Translations under genes and position numbers: made by a program
Part shown: positions 1 through 7,802 of the stretch, piece after piece
How positions within the stretch are numbered: position 1 is the stretch's first letter
How the letters are laid out: every line of letters begins with the position of its first letter
DNA from: Pelagibacteraceae bacterium
Lineage (GTDB): Bacteria; Pseudomonadota; Alphaproteobacteria; Pelagibacterales; Pelagibacteraceae
NCBI GenBank assembly: GCA_009693705.1
Contig: SHWS01000011.1
Coordinates: 1-45,252, forward strand
DNA: 45,252 nucleotides
Direction of reading: 5' to 3'
Notes under the pieces: generated by a model
Database searches by the model: none
What the model saw: only the letters and a program-made list of their open reading frames with translations
What the model was told of the DNA's origin: nothing

Positions 1-256
1 AATCTGCAGCTTCTATCGAGGGGCGAGCGTCTGATTCTATTTTAGGCGGTGTGTCTATAATCACTATATCGTGATCTTTTTTTAAAATTTTTGCTTCATA
101 CTGCGCCCCCCATAAACTGGCTGTTTTAAATGTTAAATTATCATCTTCGAGAAGCTCTTGAATGTTATAAAGTCCAAGACGTTCTATTTTTTCCGCAAAA
201 GTCAATGTTGAATAAAAAATAAAAATAAAAATAAAAATAAAAATTATTTTTTTCAT
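1..256 (-). CDS. ParA-like (Walker B type) protein with an export signal, partial
   Basis: Reading back from an ATG at 254-256, 85 codons are open to the window edge, so the C-terminus is missing. Residues 1-21 look like a signal peptide: MKK, a hydrophobic core of alternating Ile and Phe, then LTFA before EK. The later part contains DIVIIDTPPK (about 67-76) followed by an acidic/Arg/Pro stretch and EAAD, which resembles the Walker B region of ParA/MinD-type ATPases (COG1192). No P-loop KGGxGKT precedes it, although ParA proteins begin with one. There is no clear ribosome binding site, and the start lies 18 bases after the moaC stop. It may be a ParA gene that lost its first ~40 residues and gained a leader, or a different exported protein with a chance DTPP motif. 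The reading frame is certain; the family is moderately supported. Confidence 0.5.
   Translation of the reverse strand, partial: MKKIIFIFIFIFIFYSTLTFAEKIERLGLYNIQELLEDDNLTFKTASLWGAQYEAKILKKDHDIVIIDTPPKIESDARPSIEAAD
213..246. repeat. Short tandem repeat, 6-base unit aaaaat
   Basis: About five copies of a six-base A/T unit run in tandem inside the start of the partial minus-strand gene. On that strand they encode the alternating Ile-Phe core of the apparent signal peptide. Because the unit is six bases, gain or loss of copies keeps the frame and only changes the length of the hydrophobic core. Confidence 0.8.
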
Positions 257-274
257 AAATTTAATTTATTAATA

Positions 275-826
275 TTATTTTAAAAAAAATTCATTTAAAA
301 AATCTGGTAATCCATCTGGATTAGTCCATAAGCCACTTTTTCCGCCTTCTTTAATTAGTAATTTAACATTATCAATTTTAAGATGAGGATTAACAATTTT
401 ACTAAGATCATAAATAGTAATTAGTGCTGCATTTACACCCATAATAGCTTCCATTTCAACACCAGTTTTTGCAATTGCTGAAACTACACAAAAAACTTCT
501 AATGAATAATCTTCTTTATTCATTATTATTTTTGTTGCTGTATGGTCAATCGGAAGTGGATGGCATAGTGGGATTAATTCACTTGTTTTTTTTACGCCCA
601 AAACTGCAGAAACTTCTGCCAAGGCTATTGGATCACCTTTAGGCATTTTTTTATTCTGAATTAGATTAAATACTTTTTCTCCAACATAAATTTTACCAGA
701 CGCCAAAGCTCTTCTGAAAGTTTCTTTTTTTAAAGAAACATCGATCATATTAAATGAATTTTTTTGAAATATTTCTTTAGCCCAATCGTTTAGTTTGTTT
801 TGATTAATGATATTTAAATTCCTCAT
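275..826 (-). CDS. moaC: Cyclic pyranopterin monophosphate synthase MoaC
   Basis: Second step of molybdenum cofactor synthesis in the cytoplasm: converts the MoaA product 3',8-cyclo-dihydro-GTP to cyclic pyranopterin monophosphate. At 183 residues it is slightly longer than the usual ~160 because of an extra N-terminal stretch before MIDVSLKKET. Family motifs are all present: MPKGDP with the catalytic Lys, SELIPLCHPL, GVEMEAIMGVNAA, IYDLSK (the Asp and Lys equivalent to E. coli D128 and K131) and the C-terminal KEGGKSG. It follows moaA by five bases on the same strand, so the two are surely cotranscribed. No other Mo-cofactor genes are in view. Identity is confident. Confidence 0.96.
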   Translation of the reverse strand: MRNLNIINQNKLNDWAKEIFQKNSFNMIDVSLKKETFRRALASGKIYVGEKVFNLIQNKKMPKGDPIALAEVSAVLGVKKTSELIPLCHPLPIDHTATKIIMNKEDYSLEVFCVVSAIAKTGVEMEAIMGVNAALITIYDLSKIVNPHLKIDNVKLLIKEGGKSGLWTNPDGLPDFLNEFFLK

Positions 827-831
827 ATTAA

Positions 832-1824
832 TTATCCACCGGTAGTTGATAAATTTTTTGTTAATCCAGTATCACCAAGTTCAAGATAGTGAGTTTCTTT
901 TTTAAAATTTAATTGTTTTAAAATTAAATCTTTTAACTCTTCAATTTGGTCATCTTTTTGCATTAAATACCTAATATTTATTCCTGTATTACCAAACAAA
1001 CACAATCTTAAATCTCCTTTGGCTGTAATTCTTAAACGGTTACAGCTTTTACAAAAATCTTTAGAGTAGGGTGCGATAACTCCAAATTTACCTTTAAATT
1101 CAGGATTTAAATAATTTTTTGAAGGGCCAGCATCCCTGCCCAATGTTTGGATAATCCATTTATTATGATTTAAATAATCAGTAAATTTTTTTGCAGAAAT
1201 ATGATATTTTTTGAAATAATCAAGATTGTCACCGGTTTGCATTAGTTCAATATATCTGAAATCTATCTCATTATTTTTAATAAAATCTGCCCATTGATTA
1301 AATTCATCCTCGCTATCATTAACTCCTTTAAGTAGCACAGCATTTATTTTAATATTTTTAAATTCAAGATTTTGTAAAATTTTTATTCCCTCAAGAATTT
1401 CTGGTAATCGATCGTGATCAGTTATTTTTTTAAATTTTTCTCTATTAAGACTATCAATACTTATGTTAATTCCATCTAAACCACTTTCTTTTATTTGATG
1501 AGCTATTTTATTTAATCGATAACCATTAGTTGTAATTACAGTTTTTTTAATACCTACATTTTTTTTTATTGATTTTACAATATCAAAAAAATCTTTTCTG
1601 ACGGTAGGTTCTCCTCCAGTTAGTCTGATTTTACAAACTCCTAATCCAGATAAAGCTTTTGCTAATCTTTCTATTTCATCAATTTTTAAAAAAGTTCTAT
1701 TATCACTTTTGTCAACTTGATAACCGTTGGGTAAACAATAACCACACTTAAAGTTACATACATCGGTAATCGAAAGTCTAATGTAAGGAAATTTACGTCC
1801 AAAGTTATCTTTAAGTAAGTTCAT
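832..1824 (-). CDS. moaA: GTP 3',8-cyclase MoaA (radical SAM)
   Basis: Radical-SAM enzyme that opens molybdenum cofactor synthesis by rearranging GTP. The N-terminal cluster motif CNFKCGYC has cysteines 23, 27 and 30 in the family's C-x3-C-x2-C spacing, followed by LTGGEPTVRKD, the SAM-binding GGEP region. The C-terminal GTP-side cluster is present as CKSCNRLR ... LRLCLFG, and the chain ends in Gly-Gly, which is required for activity in MoaA. Length 330 is normal. It lies directly upstream of moaC in a two-gene unit. The next upstream gene ends at 1880, leaving 55 bases for a promoter. Together the pair implies the host makes molybdopterin and so has at least one Mo or W enzyme elsewhere. Confidence 0.97.
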   Translation of the reverse strand: MNLLKDNFGRKFPYIRLSITDVCNFKCGYCLPNGYQVDKSDNRTFLKIDEIERLAKALSGLGVCKIRLTGGEPTVRKDFFDIVKSIKKNVGIKKTVITTNGYRLNKIAHQIKESGLDGINISIDSLNREKFKKITDHDRLPEILEGIKILQNLEFKNIKINAVLLKGVNDSEDEFNQWADFIKNNEIDFRYIELMQTGDNLDYFKKYHISAKKFTDYLNHNKWIIQTLGRDAGPSKNYLNPEFKGKFGVIAPYSKDFCKSCNRLRITAKGDLRLCLFGNTGINIRYLMQKDDQIEELKDLILKQLNFKKETHYLELGDTGLTKNLSTTGG

Positions 1825-1879
1825 ATTAATAGATACTTATCACCATTTAAGATCAATTAATATAATCTTAACATAAAAT

Positions 1880-2809
1880 TTAATAACCTCTTGATGGGTT
1901 AATTATGTTAAGAGGACTTTTACCATCAAAATATCTTTTAAAATTGTCTATAAAAAAATAAACTTTATCTTTGGTTTCATCAATATAGCCTCCACCAGTA
2001 TGTTGTGTAAGTATTAAGTTAGGACATGTCCAAAGAGGGTTATTTTTTTTTAAGGGTTCATCAGCAGTAACGTCTAAGATTGCTCCTTTTATAGAATTAT
2101 TTTTAAGCTTTTTAATTAGACATTTTTCATCGATCAAATTTCCTCTTCCAACATTAATCAAAATAGAATTTTTTGATAAATAATTTAAAACTTTAGTGTT
2201 AAATATCTTATTTGTACTTTTAGTACCTGGTAAAGCACAGATAATAATTTCTGCTAGTTTTAATTTATTGAAAAATAAATTATTTTTTGTACGGGAGTCA
2301 ATAAATGAACACTTGCAATTAAATGGTTTAAGATATTTTGCTATTTCTTTATTAATTGATCCTTTTCCCAGAAATAAAATATTCTTATTATTTAAAATTT
2401 CTAATTTTTTTCTTAAGGGTTCGCCGATCCATTTCTTTTCTTTTTTTAATAATGGAAATAAATTTATACCTCTAAAAAAACAAAATATCCCTGCCAACAC
2501 AGTTTGAGCCACTTGTGGTGCAAAAAAACCCTTTAAATTGGTAACAATTATTTTTTTATTTAAAAAATTTCTTTTAACATTTGAGTATTCTGCAAATCCG
2601 GTAGATTCTAATTGAAGCCATTTTATTTTAGGACTCTGTTCTATCCAGTTAGAAGGTATGTTGCCAAATACAATCTCACATTTTAAAAATTTTTCATTTG
2701 GTTTTTGCTTAAAATTTTGATTAGAAAAATATAAAGTATGTTTATTTAAATTACTTTTTATAATTTTTTTTTCTATAGTGTTTAATTCTGTTGCAATAAA
2801 AATATTCAT
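1880..2809 (-). CDS. D-isomer 2-hydroxyacid dehydrogenase (NAD-dependent)
   Basis: Likely interconverts a 2-oxoacid and a D-2-hydroxyacid with NAD(P)H (glyoxylate/hydroxypyruvate reductase-like fold). The nucleotide-binding turn is ILFLGKGSINKEIAKYL (about residue 145). The typical NVGRGNLIDE block carries the substrate Arg, LDVTADEPL the Glu, and TQHTGG the catalytic His. Length 309 is normal. The protein is unusually Lys/Asn/Phe-rich and divergent, so the substrate cannot be named. It begins 14 bases downstream of the dehydratase gene on the same strand and is probably the last gene of that catabolic operon, which suggests reduction or oxidation of a hydroxyacid end product. It is one of three proteins of this family in the window. 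Confidence 0.85.
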   Translation of the reverse strand: MNIFIATELNTIEKKIIKSNLNKHTLYFSNQNFKQKPNEKFLKCEIVFGNIPSNWIEQSPKIKWLQLESTGFAEYSNVKRNFLNKKIIVTNLKGFFAPQVAQTVLAGIFCFFRGINLFPLLKKEKKWIGEPLRKKLEILNNKNILFLGKGSINKEIAKYLKPFNCKCSFIDSRTKNNLFFNKLKLAEIIICALPGTKSTNKIFNTKVLNYLSKNSILINVGRGNLIDEKCLIKKLKNNSIKGAILDVTADEPLKKNNPLWTCPNLILTQHTGGGYIDETKDKVYFFIDNFKRYFDGKSPLNIINPSRGY

Positions 2810-2823
2810 TTAATGATTATAAA

Positions 2824-4023
2824 TCATTCTTTCCAATAATCGTCAATCGGCTGTCCTCTATCAACAACAACACATGAGTAGACTGCTTTTTGATCAAATG
2901 GAAAATTTTTTTCAATTTTATCGTTCATCGTAATACCTATGCCAGATAACTCTGGTCTTCTAAGATGACCATTTTTTATAATTCTTTGATCTTCAAACAT
3001 TATTGGTTCTAATTTGTAAGGTATCATTGGAAACTCAACAAGATTCCCATTGCACCCAAATGCAACATGATAATTTGCCATAATAGCTACTGGTCCACCC
3101 CAAGCATGAACAACTGGAGTAATATTTTTTGTTCTAGCATACAAAAAAACTTCTTTGACAGCATTCATGCCCCCAATAACAGAGGCATCTGGCTGAACAA
3201 AATCATAAATATCTAAATCTATTCTTCGAATCATTTCTAACGGTGTTGTTATTACTTCACCACCGCAAATTTCAATATTAAGATTTTCTTTTAATTTCTT
3301 AAATCCATTTATATCCATTGGACCAACAGCTTCTTCAAGAAATAAAATTTTTTCACTAGTAATATTTTTTACCGCATTGATATAATTTATCACTGATGTT
3401 GCATTAATTGGTGGGTCAGCCAAATTTTGGCACATATCAATAGCAACATCTATTTCGTATTTTCTTGCTTTGTTAAGCACCCATGCTGTTTTATTTATAT
3501 CGTTTGAAACTGATCTAATTTTATATTTTTTAACTCCCAATGATTTTAATAATTCTAATTCTTCAATAAAATGTTCTTTAGTATCACAAATTCCTCCGCT
3601 TCCATAAACTTCAATATTCTGTTTATTACTATTCCCAAATAATTTATATGCTGGACACTTTTGGCTTTTTGATTTTGCGTCTACTAAAGCTATCTCTATT
3701 GCACTAGTGCTATGTCTCGCTGCACCTTGTAAGGACCAATAGTCACAAACACTACATAAATCTTTATATCTTCTTAAAATATCAAATCCATCTTTTCCAA
3801 TGAGGTAGGGCGTGCAAAGTTCAACAATAGATTTAAATACAATTGGTGCAAAAACAGCAAGATAACCTTCGCCATATCCTTTTACTCCATTTTCGAGCGT
3901 TATTTCAACTAAGCCTATAGTTCTTTTTGGTCCATTAGGAAAACATTCTAAAATTTCAGGATGTTTATCATGTCCATAATTTGCACTTAATAAAATTGTT
4001 CTAACGTTTTCAATTTTACTCAT
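2824..4023 (-). CDS. Enolase-superfamily acid-sugar dehydratase/racemase (mandelate racemase/MLE type)
   Basis: Predicted to abstract the alpha-proton of a carboxylate and, most likely, dehydrate a sugar acid to a 2-keto-3-deoxy acid. Seen: an N-terminal capping domain (1-130), then a TIM barrel with KIR (Lys168, Arg170), metal ligands Asp196, Glu230 and Glu256 (AIDM, FLEEA, GGE) and an Asp279/His306 pair (QPDAS, VVHAWGG), the mandelate racemase/sugar-acid dehydratase pattern. Length 399 is normal. Its ATG overlaps the stop of the DapA-type gene by one base (TAATG), so translation is probably coupled. A dehydratase next to a 2-keto-3-deoxy-acid lyase is a standard two-step route. The real substrate cannot be read from sequence and may not be a sugar acid, given the transporter type in the operon. 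Confidence 0.87.
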   Translation of the reverse strand: MSKIENVRTILLSANYGHDKHPEILECFPNGPKRTIGLVEITLENGVKGYGEGYLAVFAPIVFKSIVELCTPYLIGKDGFDILRRYKDLCSVCDYWSLQGAARHSTSAIEIALVDAKSKSQKCPAYKLFGNSNKQNIEVYGSGGICDTKEHFIEELELLKSLGVKKYKIRSVSNDINKTAWVLNKARKYEIDVAIDMCQNLADPPINATSVINYINAVKNITSEKILFLEEAVGPMDINGFKKLKENLNIEICGGEVITTPLEMIRRIDLDIYDFVQPDASVIGGMNAVKEVFLYARTKNITPVVHAWGGPVAIMANYHVAFGCNGNLVEFPMIPYKLEPIMFEDQRIIKNGHLRRPELSGIGITMNDKIEKNFPFDQKAVYSCVVVDRGQPIDDYWKE

Positions 4024-4982
4024 TAAAATTTAAGATGTGGAACTTTAATTTTTTTCATATAATCCAGAGTTCTTTGTCTATATTTTTCTCTAATATCTCT
4101 TGTTGGTGGTCTACATCTACTTGAAGGAAGTCCAACTAATTCCATACAAAGTTTATCTAAATATCCATCTCCAGAGGTATAATTCGTTTCTATCTCAACC
4201 CAGAGTTTATAAAAAGGCATCGCTTCTTCAATCATCATTCTTGCTATTTCTTCAAAGTTTTTATTTTTTACCTCATTAATTAATTTTTTTCCCCACTCAG
4301 GCCAAAAATTACACATATGAACCTCAAAAGCTTTTGCATTTAATGACTTCATAGCCGAATATGGAAAAAATAAATTATTATCAATAATAGTAAATCGTTT
4401 TGAGTAGGTTGAGGTGACGTCTTCAAATTCCATCGCATCTGTTCTAGGTGTTGCCCATTTCAATCCAACTATATTTTTGAGATCTATTATTTTTTCAATT
4501 AATTGATTAGAGACACTGGTTGAGGTCCAAAATGTATTATATATAATTATTCCAACTCCATCAGCAGCAATTGATGCTGTTCTTACATATTCAATAAAAT
4601 CATCTTCAGTGTGCTTAAAGTAAAAAGGACAGGAAACTTGAAGAAAATCATATCCAAAATCTTTAGCAATCCCAGCCAGTTTTTGTAATTCTTGAGTATT
4701 CGTAGTTTGACCACCTAAAGCAATTGGGACTCTGCCATTTACTATTTTTGAACCTGCTTTAGCTAAAGATAATCTTTCTTCAAAACTCATAGCAGAAAAA
4801 TCTCCTGCCGCGCCTCCAAAAAGTATTGTACAATTTTCATTGTTTAAACCGTTGTTTAACAAAAAATCAACATAATCTTTAAGTGCATCAAAGTTAATTG
4901 GTAAATCCTTTGTGTCTTTAAATGGAGTTGGAACAGTTACATAACAACCTTCAAGCCTTATTTTTAATTTTTCGTAATCCAT
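4023..4982 (-). CDS. DapA-family (DHDPS/N-acetylneuraminate lyase superfamily) aldolase or dehydratase
   Basis: Class I Schiff-base enzyme of the DHDPS/NAL superfamily, probably cleaving or dehydrating a 2-keto-3-deoxy acid made by the adjacent enolase-superfamily enzyme. The Schiff-base lysine is Lys175 in VGLKWA and the conserved tyrosine is Tyr148 in IIYNTFW. The carboxylate-binding loop is the unusual GGAAGDFS (57-64) rather than GxxGE, which suggests a substrate different from DapA's. Length 319 is a little longer than DapA (~295). A good Shine-Dalgarno (AGGAG) precedes the ATG. It sits between the permease and the dehydratase in one operon. Alternatives are 5-dehydro-4-deoxyglucarate dehydratase or a KDG-type aldolase; a role in lysine synthesis is unlikely in this context. 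Confidence 0.87.
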   Translation of the reverse strand: MDYEKLKIRLEGCYVTVPTPFKDTKDLPINFDALKDYVDFLLNNGLNNENCTILFGGAAGDFSAMSFEERLSLAKAGSKIVNGRVPIALGGQTTNTQELQKLAGIAKDFGYDFLQVSCPFYFKHTEDDFIEYVRTASIAADGVGIIIYNTFWTSTSVSNQLIEKIIDLKNIVGLKWATPRTDAMEFEDVTSTYSKRFTIIDNNLFFPYSAMKSLNAKAFEVHMCNFWPEWGKKLINEVKNKNFEEIARMMIEEAMPFYKLWVEIETNYTSGDGYLDKLCMELVGLPSSRCRPPTRDIREKYRQRTLDYMKKIKVPHLKF

Positions 4983-4991
4983 AGTTAACTC

Positions 4992-5774
4992 CTATTGTTT
5001 ATTTAATCGTTTCATTGAAATATGCCAGGGCATTAAAATTTTTTCCATTATGGTAACAAAAGCAAAAACTGATAAACCCAAACAAGTTAAGAAAAATATT
5101 CCAGCAAAAGCTAAATCTGGCCTCATATTTCCTGTTACAATAGAAATATAAAATCCAAGTCCTTTGTCTGATCCAATAAATTCTGCAATAGTAGCTCCTA
5201 CGGTTGCGTTAATTCCAGCATATTTAAAACCAACAAAACATTGTGGTAGAGCAGCCGGTAATCTAATTTTAAAAAAAGTTTTTATTCTGCTTGCACCAGT
5301 TGACTGGTAAAATAAAGTAAGTTCATTACTTAGAGAATTAAATGCTAAAATTGCATTTAAAACAATCGGAAAAAAACAAACCAATACAACAATAATTACT
5401 TTTGGCAACAATCCAAAACCAAACCAAGATATAAATAAGGGAGCAAAAGCTATTTTTGGAGTCATTTCAATACTTACAAAGAAAGGGTATAAAGTCCTTC
5501 TTAATATTGATGAAAAAGAAATAGCTATTCCAAATCCCAGACCCAATACTATAGCTATAGTAAATCCAAGAACAGTTTCTAAAGCGGTAATTCCTGTATA
5601 ATAAATTAGTTTATCTAAATCGGCGGAACCTTTTACAAAAATTTGCGAAGGTGGAGGAAGAATATATTTCGGTACATCAAAAAATATGATTGAATATTCC
5701 CAAAATAAAAAAAATCCAATAAAAAATAGAATTACCATCCATCCACTTAAAATCCATTTAATAAATTTTTTCAT
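4992..5774 (-). CDS. ABC transporter permease, NitT/TauT (SsuC/TauC) type
   Basis: Inner-membrane channel subunit of an importer. It has about six hydrophobic segments (roughly 12-33, 60-85, 95-118, 122-145, 185-205 and 222-245). The cytoplasmic EAA loop that docks the ATPase lies near 159-177 (STGASRIKTFFKIRLP), and TIAEFIGSDKGLG near 196 is typical of the SsuC/TauC/ThiX group. Length 260 is normal. It sits eight bases after the ATPase gene and is followed at once by the DapA-type gene. This family normally carries sulfonates, nitrate, pyrimidines or similar small molecules, not sugars, which makes the partnership with an acid-sugar-type dehydratase notable. Confidence 0.92.
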   Translation of the reverse strand: MKKFIKWILSGWMVILFFIGFFLFWEYSIIFFDVPKYILPPPSQIFVKGSADLDKLIYYTGITALETVLGFTIAIVLGLGFGIAISFSSILRRTLYPFFVSIEMTPKIAFAPLFISWFGFGLLPKVIIVVLVCFFPIVLNAILAFNSLSNELTLFYQSTGASRIKTFFKIRLPAALPQCFVGFKYAGINATVGATIAEFIGSDKGLGFYISIVTGNMRPDLAFAGIFFLTCLGLSVFAFVTIMEKILMPWHISMKRLNKQ

Positions 5775-5782
5775 ATAATTAT

Positions 5783-6550
5783 TTAAATAACACCGTATTC
5801 ATGAAAAACTTCTTCAATTGAATTAACATATTCCATAAATTTTGCTGATCTTTTTAATTTTAAATCCCTTGGATAGGGCAGATCAATTTTCATCTCTCTA
5901 TCTATTTTTCCTGGTCTAGGTGTAATTAATATAATTCTACTTGATAATTGAACCGCTTCCTCAATCGAATGAGTGACAAATATTACGGTTGGTTTTTTAA
6001 TCATCCATAATTTTTGAAAATCTGCCCTAATTTTTTCTCTTGTCATCGCATCTAGTTTTCCAAGAGGCTCATCCAGCAAAATTATTTTTGGCTCATGTAT
6101 CATTGCTTGACAAAAAGCTGCTCTTTGCTGCATACCGCCGGATAATTCATTTGGATACCTATGAGCAAAATCCTCTAGATTTACGGATTTCAAAATGTCA
6201 TTTACTTTATCTTCATAATCCTCAAGACTTAGTTTTCTTAACTCTAATTGTAATTCAATATTACCTTTAACTGTTCGCCAAGGCACCAATGTGTTGTTTT
6301 GAAACATTATCCCAATATCTGTTTTAGGTCCTTCTACTAATTTATTTTCAAATTCTACTTTTCCGCTAGTGGACTCTAATAACCCAGCTATAATTAACAT
6401 TAATGTTGATTTTCCACATCCAGATGGTCCTAAAATTGTTACAAATTCCCCAATATTAATATCAACAGATAAAGGACCAAAAGCATGAACCGTTTCAGAT
6501 CCATTTTCAAATATTTTTTTTAAATTTGTTACCTGTATTAATTTTGCCAT
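5783..6550 (-). CDS. ABC transporter ATP-binding protein, NitT/TauT (SsuB/TauB) type
   Basis: Cytoplasmic motor of the importer. Walker A GPSGCGKST is at 41-49, the Q-loop MFQNNTLVPWRTV near 82-94, the signature ELSGGMQQR at 135-143, Walker B IILLDEP at 156-162 and the switch His in FVTHSIEEA. The PWRTV and LGKLDAMTR wording is typical of the SsuB/TauB/ThiZ group. Length 255 is normal. The gene starts 60 bases downstream of the binding-protein gene, past a perfect hairpin, and is followed closely by the permease, so the three form one transporter. Confidence 0.94.
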   Translation of the reverse strand: MAKLIQVTNLKKIFENGSETVHAFGPLSVDINIGEFVTILGPSGCGKSTLMLIIAGLLESTSGKVEFENKLVEGPKTDIGIMFQNNTLVPWRTVKGNIELQLELRKLSLEDYEDKVNDILKSVNLEDFAHRYPNELSGGMQQRAAFCQAMIHEPKIILLDEPLGKLDAMTREKIRADFQKLWMIKKPTVIFVTHSIEEAVQLSSRIILITPRPGKIDREMKIDLPYPRDLKLKRSAKFMEYVNSIEEVFHEYGVI

Positions 6551-6564
6551 TTTAAGGATTTAAC

Positions 6565-6593
6565 CTAGTCGAATATTTTTTATATTCGACTAG
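6565..6593 (-). promoter_or_regulatory. Perfect 12-bp intercistronic hairpin after the binding-protein gene
   Basis: A 12-base arm (6565-6576) and its exact complement (6582-6593) flank a five-base loop, between the stop of the periplasmic binding-protein gene and the start of its ATPase. There is no strong T-run after it on the minus strand, so it fits an mRNA-stabilising or partial-termination hairpin that lets the binding protein be made in excess over the membrane parts. Confidence 0.75.
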
Positions 6594-6610
6594 ATTTTAA
6601 TTTATTAAGA

Positions 6611-7609
6611 TTATTTTATGAATTCATTTGTATAAAAGTCAGATGCCTTAGCATTTTTATCTAAGTCATTATATTCTTTCATCAAATTAACCATACTTTC
6701 CCAATCAGATTCAACGTTTAAACCGAGAACTTTTTTCTTGTTTGCTTTAGAATATAGTATTCCTAAAGTGACATCTAAAACTTCTCTTGATTGAGCTTTT
6801 CCAGCATCTTCATTCATAGAACCACCAACGATATCACCAATTGCATTTACCGCTGCGTCTGGATTTTTTTCTGCATTAGCATAAGACTCAATAGTTGCTT
6901 TCATAAATCTTTTTGCTAAATCAGGATTATCTTTGATCATGTCATTATGTGTTACTATACAATATCCAACCTGATCAACTCCAAAATCAGAGTAAGGAAA
7001 TGCTATAGGTTGAGCACCGCCATTTGCTTTTATCTCAGCAGGTTTATCATCAAGACCACCTAAAATCCCTACGGCACCACCACTCGCTTGCAGGTAACTT
7101 GAAACAAGCGCACCATCTGGAACATTTGTTATATTAACATCTGATTCACTTAATCCAGCGTTTTTTAAAACAATTGGGAAAAAGGTATTAACACCGGCAT
7201 TTGATGTAGTTAATATTTTTTTTCCTTTCAAATCTTTAATTGTTTTAACTCCACTATCTGGTCTTACAAGAACTGCTTCAGTTCCCATAGCATCAATTAC
7301 TCCAATTGATTTTAGTGGCGCTCCTTCAGAAACGAGTTTAGTCATCGAACCGCATGAACCATAAGAAAAGTGACTGTCTTTATTTGCCACTAATCTATGT
7401 GCAGATCCTGAACCGTTTCCTGATCTAATATCTAAATCGATACCATATTTTGCATAAGTCCCATCTACAAACCCTAATGCAAAACCAGCATGTGATCCAT
7501 AGTACATCCAGTTCAATCTTAGCTTAACTTTATCTGCCGCATAAGAAGCTGAAGATGTAATTAAAAAAATAATTGCAAATTTGCAAAAATTATTAAAAAG
7601 TTTCATCAT
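6611..7609 (-). CDS. ABC transporter substrate-binding protein, NMT1/THI5-like (SsuA/TauA/ThiY family)
   Basis: Periplasmic receptor of the NitT/TauT-type importer. Residues 1-24 form a signal peptide ending SASYA before ADKV. The mature part begins KLRLNWMYYGSHAGFALGFVDG and has KYGIDLDI, typical of NMT1/SsuA-like proteins. The later GVKTIKDLKGKKILTTS block is the usual mid-domain motif. Length 332 is normal. There are two tandem ATGs; the first has AAGGA five bases upstream and is preferred. First gene of the minus-strand operon, reading away from the AraC-type regulator, and probably controlled from the shared intergenic region. The ligand is unknown: ThiY-like pyrimidine, a sulfonate, or a carboxylate matching the downstream enzymes are all possible. 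Confidence 0.93.
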   Translation of the reverse strand: MMKLFNNFCKFAIIFLITSSASYAADKVKLRLNWMYYGSHAGFALGFVDGTYAKYGIDLDIRSGNGSGSAHRLVANKDSHFSYGSCGSMTKLVSEGAPLKSIGVIDAMGTEAVLVRPDSGVKTIKDLKGKKILTTSNAGVNTFFPIVLKNAGLSESDVNITNVPDGALVSSYLQASGGAVGILGGLDDKPAEIKANGGAQPIAFPYSDFGVDQVGYCIVTHNDMIKDNPDLAKRFMKATIESYANAEKNPDAAVNAIGDIVGGSMNEDAGKAQSREVLDVTLGILYSKANKKKVLGLNVESDWESMVNLMKEYNDLDKNAKASDFYTNEFIK

Positions 7610-7680
7610 TTTGTTCCTTTATATTTGTTTGTTAAAAAAATATATTCTCAAGAATTTTTGTTAAATAAACTATTTAATTC

Positions 7681-7770
7681 GACATATTGTTAATATTAAT
7701 AGACATTATATTAATTGAGGTATTACAATATTAATCGTAATATATTGTCATTATTTAATTAAATAATGTC
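7681..7770. promoter_or_regulatory. Candidate AraC-family operators: two direct-repeat pairs in mirrored orientation
   Basis: The 193-base gap between the divergent binding-protein and AraC-type genes holds GACAt/a boxes. On the plus strand they start at 7681 and 7702. On the minus strand they start at 7770 and 7749. Each pair is 21 bases apart, two helical turns, the usual geometry for tandem AraC half-sites, and the outer box of each pair is CGACAT. A perfect 20-base A/T palindrome (7749-7768) overlaps the second pair. One pair would serve each divergent promoter. Confidence 0.55.
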
Positions 7771-7802
7771 GTTATTAATTAACTTTTTTTAAAAAATTAA
7801 TT

